64,000 nucleotides of DNA from positions 558,001 through 622,000 of the forward strand of contig NZ_FOLP01000004.1 of NCBI RefSeq assembly GCF_900112425.1, written 5' to 3'. The notes under the pieces are model-generated. The model saw nothing but the letters and a program-made list of their open reading frames with translations, was not told where the DNA came from and did no database searches. The position numbers and the translations under genes were made by a program. Source of the stretch: Variovorax sp. OK212 (GTDB taxonomy: Bacteria; Pseudomonadota; Gammaproteobacteria; Burkholderiales; Burkholderiaceae_C). Positions 17,492 through 24,566 of this stretch are shown here, one piece after another (within the stretch, counting starts at the first letter, position 1; each line of letters begins with the position of its first letter).

Positions 17492-19480
17492 ATGCTCGTC
17501 CTCTGGCTGCTCGCCTGCGGCAGCCTTGCCTTCGCCACGCAGCGCGCGCTGCTGGTGGGCGTCTCCGAACTCGTCAACCAGCCGCAGGCGCTGTGGCTGC
17601 AGGCGCCGCGCAACGACGTGATGCTGATGCGCGACGCGCTGCTCAAGCAGGGTTTCGGCGCCGCCGACATCACCGTGCTGGCCGACGGCGTGAACGGTGC
17701 CGCGCTGCCCGAGTCGCAGGCCATCCACGACGCGCTGGCGCGGCTGCTCGCCCAGTCGAAGAGCGGCGACTTCGTGCTGCTGTACTTCTCCGGCCACGGC
17801 ACCCGCCTGCGCGACATCGCCAAGCGCTACCAGGAGGCCGACGGCCTGTCGGAGAACTTCCTTGCGCGCGACGTGCGCGGCACGCTCGGCAGCGACACCG
17901 TGCTCACGGGCGACCTGCGCGACGTCGACTTCGACGCGTGGATCCAGTCCTTCCTGGCGCGCAACGTGTTCATCGCCTCGGTGTTCGACACCTGCTCGGC
18001 CAACTCCATGACGCGCGGCACGGCCGACGCGCCCGCCACTGCCGAAGGGCCGCCCGAGGACGAGGTGCGCTGGCGCGGCCTGCGTCCGACGCAGCTGGCG
18101 TCCGGCGCGCCGCCCGCGCGCGCACCGGTGCCGCCCACGCCCGCAGAAGCCGTGCCGCGCGCGCGCTACGTCGCCTTCTTCGCGTCCGAGAGCCACCAGA
18201 TCACGCCCGAACTGCGGCTGCCCCGCAAGGCGCGCGACGCCCGTCCGCAGGGCCTGCTGACCTGGGCCGTCGTGGAGGCGCTGTCGCGCAGGCCGGCCAC
18301 CTGGCGCGACCTGTTCGACGGTGTGCTCGCCCTGTACCCGCCGGTGATCGACGAACTCGCGCAGCGCTTTCCCACGCGCGAGCTGCCGTCGCCCGTGGCC
18401 GAAGGCAACCTCGACGCGCCGCTGTTCGCCAACAGCAGCGCGCCCGCGTCCACGCGGCCGGTGTGGCGCGCGCAGCGCAGCGGCGACAGCCTCGCCGTCA
18501 AGGCCGGCCTGCTCGACGGCCTCGCGCCGCAGCAGGAGGTGCGCGTGCTCGCCACGCTCGACGACGGCGCGGTGCGCGGCGCGCCGGCCACCGTTGCGCA
18601 GATCAAGCTCGGCGGCGCGTGGCTCGCGGTGCCCGCGGCATTGAAGGACGTGTCGGGCAGCGCCTTCTGGAGCGTCACGCCGATGACCGAGCCGGCCGCC
18701 ACCGCGCTGCGCGTGCGCGCCGACAAGGCCCTGCCGGCCGGCCTGAGCCTCGACTATCCGGCCGCGATCCGCGCCACCGACGACGCATCGGCGGCCGATG
18801 TGCGCTGGACCGACCTCGGCCCCGCGGGCCATCGCCTCGAACTGCTCGCACCGGTGTTCGGCGCGAGCGTGTCCACCGTCGTGGTGCCCGATGCGGCCGC
18901 GTTGCGCCGCCGCCTGCAGGCGCTCGCGCAGCTCAAGTGGCTCGCGCAGCTGCAGGCCTACGGCAAGGACGGCCAGCTCGACGGCTTCGATGCCGTGCTG
19001 GAAACGTGGAGCGCCGAGCGCCTCGTGCGCAGCGTGCCGCTCGGCCAGGCTCAGCCGGCCAGCGCATTGCCCGCGCCGCGCCCGGGCGAGCGCCTGCGCC
19101 TGAGCGTGCGCAACACCAGCGGCCGTTCGCTGGACCTCGTCATCGCCGGCATCGACGCGCGCGGCACGCTGCAGTCGGTCTACCCCGACGAGCTCGGCGA
19201 GACCAACCGCTTCAAGCGCGGCACGCCCGAGCAGCCCTCGGCGCGCCGCTTCGACCTGCCGTGGCTCGACGCCGCCGGCGACGCGCGCCTGCTCGTCATG
19301 GCCGTGCCCGCCACGCCCTACAGCGCGCCGCGCCTGTTCGGCGTGGCCTACGCGCAGGCCGACGTGTCGGAGGTGCGCGTGCGCGGCGGCCAACCGCCGG
19401 CCGACAACGCGGAGCGCCAGGTGTTTGCCGCGCTGCTGCGGCGCGGCGCGGCTACCGACAACAGCGTGGCGCGGCCATGA
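17492..19480 (+). CDS. secreted caspase-like (C14) protease with C-terminal DUF4384-like domain
   Basis: A 662-residue protein starting with a signal peptide (MLVLWLLACGSLAFA). The caspase-fold domain opens with ALLVGVSEL and carries the catalytic pair: His102 in YFSGHGTRL and Cys168 in VFDTCSA. A middle region of ~270 residues follows, and a C-terminal DUF4384-like beta domain (SVRNTSGRSLDLVIAGIDARG). The protein should therefore act in the periplasm. An ATG at 17207 overlapping the previous stop is in frame, but would add 95 residues encoded by intergenic repeats and hide the signal peptide, so I prefer 17492 although its ribosome site is weak. Substrate unknown; a place beside the kinase with the same DUF4384-like end suggests a shared ligand or pathway. 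Confidence 0.85.
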   Translation: MLVLWLLACGSLAFATQRALLVGVSELVNQPQALWLQAPRNDVMLMRDALLKQGFGAADITVLADGVNGAALPESQAIHDALARLLAQSKSGDFVLLYFSGHGTRLRDIAKRYQEADGLSENFLARDVRGTLGSDTVLTGDLRDVDFDAWIQSFLARNVFIASVFDTCSANSMTRGTADAPATAEGPPEDEVRWRGLRPTQLASGAPPARAPVPPTPAEAVPRARYVAFFASESHQITPELRLPRKARDARPQGLLTWAVVEALSRRPATWRDLFDGVLALYPPVIDELAQRFPTRELPSPVAEGNLDAPLFANSSAPASTRPVWRAQRSGDSLAVKAGLLDGLAPQQEVRVLATLDDGAVRGAPATVAQIKLGGAWLAVPAALKDVSGSAFWSVTPMTEPAATALRVRADKALPAGLSLDYPAAIRATDDASAADVRWTDLGPAGHRLELLAPVFGASVSTVVVPDAAALRRRLQALAQLKWLAQLQAYGKDGQLDGFDAVLETWSAERLVRSVPLGQAQPASALPAPRPGERLRLSVRNTSGRSLDLVIAGIDARGTLQSVYPDELGETNRFKRGTPEQPSARRFDLPWLDAAGDARLLVMAVPATPYSAPRLFGVAYAQADVSEVRVRGGQPPADNAERQVFAALLRRGAATDNSVARP

Positions 19481-19531
19481 AGTGCGCGTGCGCGATCCCT
19501 TGCAGTCTTTTTTCCGAACACCGGAGGTGAT

Positions 19532-20089
19532 ATGGCATTTCTAGAAGACGGCTCCTGGAGCCCCGAAGACGCGCGGCAGTTCTACGACCTGATCGGCGCG
19601 GGCTCTGCCGAGGTCGACCTGGTCATGATGATCGAGAGCAAGGGCTCGCCGGTCGAAGGCGAGCTTGCACGCGCCTTCGACGACGGCAAGGCGCGCCTGA
19701 GCATCGGCGGCTACTACTGGTCGGTGCAGGTGCCCGAGTCGTCCGCGCAGAACCAGGTGGTGCCCAACAACCTGATCGTCGCGCGCCGCAGCGACGCGGC
19801 CACCGCCACCATCGCCAGCCTGCTGCGCGCGCAGGAGAAAGACCTGAAGGTTGTCATCAGCGTCTTCAGGGCCGGCGGCGACCAGCTCTCGACCGACGCG
19901 CAGGCCACCTTCGAACTTGCGCTGGAGAACGCGCGCATCTGCCGGCTGGTGCTCAACACCGGCGGCAACTGGGGCGTGCCTTCGGAGCTGATCTCCATCA
20001 GCTACCGCACGGCGAAGGTCAAGTCGGCCCCGCAGAAGGCCACCGGCGCGCGCGGCGCGGTGCGCGAATGCCAGTTCACGCGCGCCTGA
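19532..20089 (+). CDS. Hcp-like (TssD-fold) protein
   Basis: A 185-residue protein whose segments follow the Hcp order: DLVMMIESKGSPVEGE near residue 30, GGYYWSVQVP, a central NNLIVARRSD strand region, VVISVFRAGG, and a C-terminal ISISYRTAKVKSAPQKATGARGA resembling the end of Hcp proteins. It is distinct from the canonical Hcp at 48733-49206. It may be a second tube protein or an Hcp-family adaptor; the N-terminal ~28 residues are extra. It has an ideal GGAGGT ribosome site and heads the tagJ-tssEFGH block after a 51-base gap. Confidence 0.65.
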   Translation: MAFLEDGSWSPEDARQFYDLIGAGSAEVDLVMMIESKGSPVEGELARAFDDGKARLSIGGYYWSVQVPESSAQNQVVPNNLIVARRSDAATATIASLLRAQEKDLKVVISVFRAGGDQLSTDAQATFELALENARICRLVLNTGGNWGVPSELISISYRTAKVKSAPQKATGARGAVRECQFTRA

Positions 20090-20141
20090 GCACCTTCGGT
20101 TCGCCCACGTTCAGCCTGCTTACTTTCAAGGAACACGCACC

Positions 20142-20990
20142 ATGACGACCGCCGCCGAATTCCTCAAGGCCGCCGACCCCGCGGCCGCCCTCAAGGCCCT
20201 GAGCGACGACGTGCGCGCCAAGCCCGCCGACAGCAAGCACCGTGTCTTCATGGCGCAGCTGCTGTGCGTGCTCGGCCAATGGGAGCGCGCGCTGAACCAG
20301 CTGACGGTCGCGGCCGAGCTCGACGCGCTCGCCGTGCCCATGAAGCAGGTCTACGGCGAGGCCGTGCGCTGCGAAGGCCTGCGCGCCGAGGTGTTCGCCG
20401 GCACGCGCACGCCGATGATCTTCGGCCAGCCCGACGAATGGCTGGCACTGCTCATCGAGTCGCTGCTGCGCCAGGGCCGCGGCGAAAGCGAACTGGCCGA
20501 AGACCTGCGCCAGCGTGCCTTCGACGGCGCGCCGGCCATCGGCGGCACCATCGACGGCACGCCCTTCGAATGGCTGGCCGATGCCGACATGCGCCTGGGT
20601 CCGGTGCTCGAGGCCTTCGTCAACGGCAAGTACTACTGGATTCCGTATGCGCGCCTCGCGCACATCAAGATCGAGCCGCCCGAAGACCTGCGCGACTGCG
20701 TGTGGATGCCCGCGCACCTGCAGTTCGAGAACGGCGGCGAAACGCTCGCGCTGATTCCCACGCGCTACGAAGGCACCGAGAAGACCGAGGACGGCGAACT
20801 GCGGCTGGCGCGCAAGACCGAGTGGCGCGAGCTGCGGCCCGAGGTGTGGGCCGGCCACGGCCAGCGCGTGCTCGGCAGCGACGCGGGCGAGTACGCGCTG
20901 ATGGACGTGCGCGAGATCCTGTTCACGCAGGCCGCGCAGACCGCGGCCGCCGCAACGGGCAATGCCGAAGAGGGCGCCGTCGATGGCTGA
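20142..20990 (+). CDS. tagJ: T6SS accessory protein TagJ (ImpE family)
   Basis: A 282-residue ImpE/SciE-type protein. The N-terminal half is a TPR-like helical repeat (AAALKALSDDVRAKPADSKHR; LCVLGQWERALNQL) and the C-terminal half contains NGKYYWIPYARLAHIKIEPP and WMPAHLQF, typical of the family. In systems that have it, TagJ binds the sheath protein TssB and modulates ClpV recruitment. It is followed directly by tssE, whose start overlaps its stop region, as in other loci with TagJ. Confidence 0.88.
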   Translation: MTTAAEFLKAADPAAALKALSDDVRAKPADSKHRVFMAQLLCVLGQWERALNQLTVAAELDALAVPMKQVYGEAVRCEGLRAEVFAGTRTPMIFGQPDEWLALLIESLLRQGRGESELAEDLRQRAFDGAPAIGGTIDGTPFEWLADADMRLGPVLEAFVNGKYYWIPYARLAHIKIEPPEDLRDCVWMPAHLQFENGGETLALIPTRYEGTEKTEDGELRLARKTEWRELRPEVWAGHGQRVLGSDAGEYALMDVREILFTQAAQTAAAATGNAEEGAVDG

Positions 20991-21492
20991 GCTCACCGCG
21001 CAGGAGCGGCTGCAGCCCTCGCTGCTCGACCGCCTCGTCGACAACGCGCCCGACGAGAAACGCGAGGGCGACGAGAAGCGCACGCTGACCAAGCAGGCGC
21101 TGCGCCAGGCCGTGCTGCGCGACCTCGGATGGCTCTTCAACGCGACGGGCCACGGCCTCTCGATGGACGACAAGCAGTACCCGAACGCGGCGCGCTCGGT
21201 CATCAATTACGGATTGCCTATGCTGTCTGGCCAGTTCACCTCGTCGGTGCAGCGTGTCAGCATGGAACAGGCTTTGAAGAACGCAATCCTGCAGTTCGAG
21301 CCGCGCATTTTGTCCCGCACCCTCGAAGTAGAACTCGTCATGGAAGGCCCGGCACTGGACTCCCACAACAGCATCGGCCTGCAGATACGCGGCATGCTGT
21401 GGGCGCAGCCCGTGCCGCTCGAGTTCCTGATGCGAAGCCGCGTTGATCTGGAAGAAGGCCGCATAGAGATCGTGGACATGGCGAAGCTATGA
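20983..21492 (+). CDS. tssE: T6SS baseplate protein TssE
   Basis: A 169-residue gp25-like baseplate protein. The N-terminal SLLDRL motif, the LFNATGHGL / VINYGLP core and the closing MEGPALDSHNSIGLQIRGML strand region match the family. It nucleates sheath polymerisation at the baseplate with TssF, TssG and TssK. An ATG at 20962 is also in frame, but the ATG at 20983 has an AGAGGG ribosome site and a normal family N-terminus. It overlaps the tagJ stop by eight bases. Confidence 0.93.
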   Translation: MAELTAQERLQPSLLDRLVDNAPDEKREGDEKRTLTKQALRQAVLRDLGWLFNATGHGLSMDDKQYPNAARSVINYGLPMLSGQFTSSVQRVSMEQALKNAILQFEPRILSRTLEVELVMEGPALDSHNSIGLQIRGMLWAQPVPLEFLMRSRVDLEEGRIEIVDMAKL

Positions 21493-21603
21493 GCCCCCCG
21501 GCTTTTCACTTCGCTGCGCTTCGTGCAATTCGCCACCCCCCGAGGGGGAGGCGCGGCTCGCCTTGGGGCGGCCCGGCGGCGGCCGCCTTTCCGGAGTAAT
21601 GCC
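21493..21603. repeat. short GC-rich intergenic repeat between tssE and tssF
   Basis: The 111-base gap contains TTCGCTGCGCTTCG, a CCACCCCCCGAGGGGGAGGC inverted run and GCCTTGGGGCGGCCCGGCGG. This pattern is familiar from intergenic repeats of Comamonadaceae genomes. The gap at 5215-5344 (between tssK and tssL) has a looser version (TTCGCGCACTTCGTG, CTCCTTCCAGGGGGCGACGCC). Both sit inside an operon, so any effect on transcript stability or termination would tune the downstream genes. Confidence 0.5.
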
Positions 21604-23496
21604 ATGGACCCTCGGCTGCTGAGCCTGTATGAACAGGAACTGCGCTACTTCCGCGAAAGCTCCGCCGAGTTCGCGCGCGCGTTCCCGAAGATCGCACACC
21701 GCCTGGGCATCGAAGGCCAGGAAGTGGCCGACCCGTACGTGGAACGGCTCATCGAGGCCACGGCCTTCCTGTCGGCGCGCGTGGGCCTCAAGCTCGACGC
21801 CGAGTACCCCCGCTTCACGGGCCACCTGCTGGACATCGTCTATCCGCACTTCCTTGCGCCCACGCCGGCGATGGTGGTGGTGTCCTTCGTGCCCGACCCC
21901 GACGACGCCAACCTCGCGGCGGGCCCCACGCTGCCGCGCGGCAGCGGCCTGCGCGCACGGCAGGCGGTGGGGCAGAACACGCACTGCGAGTTCCGCACGG
22001 CCAGTGCATTGCGCGTCTGGCCCGTCGAGGTGCAGCGCGCGCAGTACTTCACCTACGCCCCCGACCTGCCGCTGAACACGCACCCGCAGTCGCGCGCCAT
22101 CCGCGGCGGCCTGCGCATCGCGTTGCGCGCCACGGCCGGCCTGAACTTCAGCCAGATCGCGCTCGACGATCTCGTGCTGCACTTCGGCGGGGCCGAAGAC
22201 GTCGCATGGCAACTGCATGAATGCGCGCTGGGCCAGCCCATCGGCGTGCTGGTGCGGCCGCTCGCGCCCAGCGGTGCCTTGCAAGGCACTGCACAGGGCC
22301 TGCCGGCCAGCGCCATCGGTGCGGTCGGCTTCGAGGACGAGGAGGCGCTGCTGCCCGTCACGGCCACCGGCTTCTCGGGCTTTCGCCTGCTGCAGGAGTA
22401 CTTCGCGTTCCCGCAGCGTTTCCAGTTCGTGCGCATCGGCGGACTCAAGGCGCTGCTCGCGGCCATGCCGGTGAGCGACGTGGAGATCGTGCTGCTGTTC
22501 TCCCGCGGCGACGCGGCGCTGGAGAAGCTCGTGAGCGCCGACAACGTGCAGCTGCACTGCGTGCCGGCCGTCAACCTGTTCACCAAACGGCTCGACCGCG
22601 TGCCCATGACCGAGGGCGTGAGCCAGTTCCACCTGGTGCCCGACCGCACGCGCCCGCAGGACTTCGAGGTGCACACCGTCACCGAGGTCATCGGCCACGG
22701 CGTGCCGGGCGCCGACGCGGCGGCGGCCGAGCAGCCGTTCCGCCCGTTCTACTCGGCCTTTCACGGCAGCCGCACCAGCCACCCGGCCTACTTCACGACC
22801 ACGCGCGAGCCGCGCATGCTGTCGGTGCGCCAGCGCACCGAGGGCAACCGCAGCAGCCACATCGGCTCCGAGGTCTACATGCAGATCGTCGATCCGCAGC
22901 AGGCGCCGTACGCGGCCACGCTGCGGCAGCTGGCGGTGACGGCGCTGTGCACCAACCGCGACCTGCCGCTGTTGATGCCGCTGGGCCGCGAGAACGATTT
23001 CGACTGCGTCGATTCCTTCCCCGTGCAGCGCGTGCGCATGGTGCGCGGGCCCTCGCGGCCGGTGTCGCCGGTGGTGAGCCAGGGGCTCGGCTGGCGCGTG
23101 GTCGACCACCTGGCGCTCAACTACCTCTCGCTGTCCGACAGCACGCCCGAGCAGGGCGCCGCCGCCTTGCGCGAAACGCTGATGCTCTACGCCGTGCATG
23201 CCGACGAGATGCGCCAGGGCCAGGTGCGCGGCCTGCTCTCGGTGAAGAGCAAGCCCGTGGCGCGGCGCCTGCCGCTGAAGGGCCCGATCGCCTTCGGCCG
23301 CGGGCTCGAGGTGACGCTCGAAGTCGACAGGGACGCCTTTCACGGCCACAGCGCGTTCCTGTTCGGCGCGGTGCTCGCGCGCTTTCTTTCGCGCCATGTG
23401 GAGGTGAACCATTTCGTCGAGACCGTGCTGCGCGTGGCGGGCAAGGGCGAGACAATGCGCTGGAGGCCGCTGTGCGGGACGCGCCAGATTCTGTGA
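21604..23496 (+). CDS. tssF: T6SS baseplate protein TssF
   Basis: A 630-residue TssF (ImpG/VasA). The family signature at the N-terminus is clear: LLSLYEQELRYFRESSAEFARAFPKIAHRLG, then DPYVERLIEATAFLSARV and FTGHLLDIVYPHFLAPTPAM. TssF and TssG form the baseplate wedge that contacts TssK and the VgrG spike. The start is the ATG after the intergenic repeat; CCGGAG lies 11 bases upstream. Its end overlaps the beginning of tssG. Confidence 0.96.
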   Translation: MDPRLLSLYEQELRYFRESSAEFARAFPKIAHRLGIEGQEVADPYVERLIEATAFLSARVGLKLDAEYPRFTGHLLDIVYPHFLAPTPAMVVVSFVPDPDDANLAAGPTLPRGSGLRARQAVGQNTHCEFRTASALRVWPVEVQRAQYFTYAPDLPLNTHPQSRAIRGGLRIALRATAGLNFSQIALDDLVLHFGGAEDVAWQLHECALGQPIGVLVRPLAPSGALQGTAQGLPASAIGAVGFEDEEALLPVTATGFSGFRLLQEYFAFPQRFQFVRIGGLKALLAAMPVSDVEIVLLFSRGDAALEKLVSADNVQLHCVPAVNLFTKRLDRVPMTEGVSQFHLVPDRTRPQDFEVHTVTEVIGHGVPGADAAAAEQPFRPFYSAFHGSRTSHPAYFTTTREPRMLSVRQRTEGNRSSHIGSEVYMQIVDPQQAPYAATLRQLAVTALCTNRDLPLLMPLGRENDFDCVDSFPVQRVRMVRGPSRPVSPVVSQGLGWRVVDHLALNYLSLSDSTPEQGAAALRETLMLYAVHADEMRQGQVRGLLSVKSKPVARRLPLKGPIAFGRGLEVTLEVDRDAFHGHSAFLFGAVLARFLSRHVEVNHFVETVLRVAGKGETMRWRPLCGTRQIL

Positions 23497-24527
23497 GCAC
23501 GCGGGTCGACGCGGCGCTGCGCGAGTGGTCCGCGCAGCCGTGGGCGTTCGACTACTTCGCGGTGATGCGCCGGCTGGAGTCGGTCGCTGCGACCACGCCG
23601 CGCTGGGGCCGCGCCTTGCTGCCGGGCGCCGAGCCGGTGCGCGTGGGGCAGGAGCCTTCGCTCTCGTTCGCGCCCGCGAGCTTCAGCCGCTTCGAGCCCG
23701 CCACCGCGCATTCGCCGCCGCGCCTGCGCCAGCAGTTCTTCGGCTACATCGGCCCCAACGGTCCGCTGCCGGTGCACCTGAGCGACTTCATCCGCGAGCG
23801 CAGCCTGAACCACGGCGACCCGACCTGGCTTGCGTTCCTCGACAGCTTCGCGCACCGCTTCTCGCTGCACTTCTACCGCGCGTGGGCGCAGGCGCGGCCG
23901 GCCGTGGCGCTCGACCGTCCGGGCGAAGACCGCTTTCGCCTGCAGGTGGGCGCGCTGGTGGGCATCGGAACGCCGGGGCGCACGGGGCGCGACGAGATCC
24001 ATGACGACGCGCGCCTGCACTTCTCGGGCTGGCTCGCGCGCCGCGTGCACAACGTGGAGAGCGTGGAGCGCGTGCTGTGCAGCTACTTCGGCGTGCCCGT
24101 GCGGCTGGAGCGCTGGGTCGGCCACTGGATGCGCCTGCCGGTGGAAGAACTCACGCGGCTGGGGCAGGGCGAGAGCTCGCGCTCGATGGGCATGGGCGCG
24201 ATGCTCGGCACGCGCGCATGGGACCGCCAGCACCGCGTGCGGCTGCACCTGGGGCCGCTCACGCTCGCGCAGTACCGCATGTTCCTGCCGATCGCCGAGG
24301 TGGGCAACGCCCGCCCCGTGCTGCAGCGCTGGATGCAGCAGCTGCTCGGCGACGAGCTCGAGTGGGACGCCGAACTCGTGCTCGAGAAAAAGCAGGTGCC
24401 GCTCACCCGGCTGGGCAATGCCAAGGGCAACGGTCCGCGCCTGGGCTGGGTCTCGTGGCTCGGCGAGCGCGCGCGCGCCAACGATGCGGCCGACGTGCGC
24501 ATCGGCAGCCAGAGCGTCTTTCAATAA
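23472..24527 (+). CDS. tssG: T6SS baseplate protein TssG
   Basis: A 351-residue TssG (ImpH/VasB) homologue. Recognisable parts are FDYFAVMRRLES near the start, RQQFFGYIGPNGPLPVHLSDF and the C-terminal FLPIAEVGNARPVLQRWMQQLLGDELEW. I chose the GTG at 23472 because GGAGG sits five bases upstream; a GTG at 23493, overlapping the tssF stop, is an alternative. The gene overlaps tssF by 25 bases and is followed by tssH after a 39-base gap. Confidence 0.93.
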   Translation: MRDAPDSVSTRVDAALREWSAQPWAFDYFAVMRRLESVAATTPRWGRALLPGAEPVRVGQEPSLSFAPASFSRFEPATAHSPPRLRQQFFGYIGPNGPLPVHLSDFIRERSLNHGDPTWLAFLDSFAHRFSLHFYRAWAQARPAVALDRPGEDRFRLQVGALVGIGTPGRTGRDEIHDDARLHFSGWLARRVHNVESVERVLCSYFGVPVRLERWVGHWMRLPVEELTRLGQGESSRSMGMGAMLGTRAWDRQHRVRLHLGPLTLAQYRMFLPIAEVGNARPVLQRWMQQLLGDELEWDAELVLEKKQVPLTRLGNAKGNGPRLGWVSWLGERARANDAADVRIGSQSVFQ

Positions 24528-24566
24528 ACCCATCTTCATTCGTTCAGAAGAGATACGGAGTCCTCC

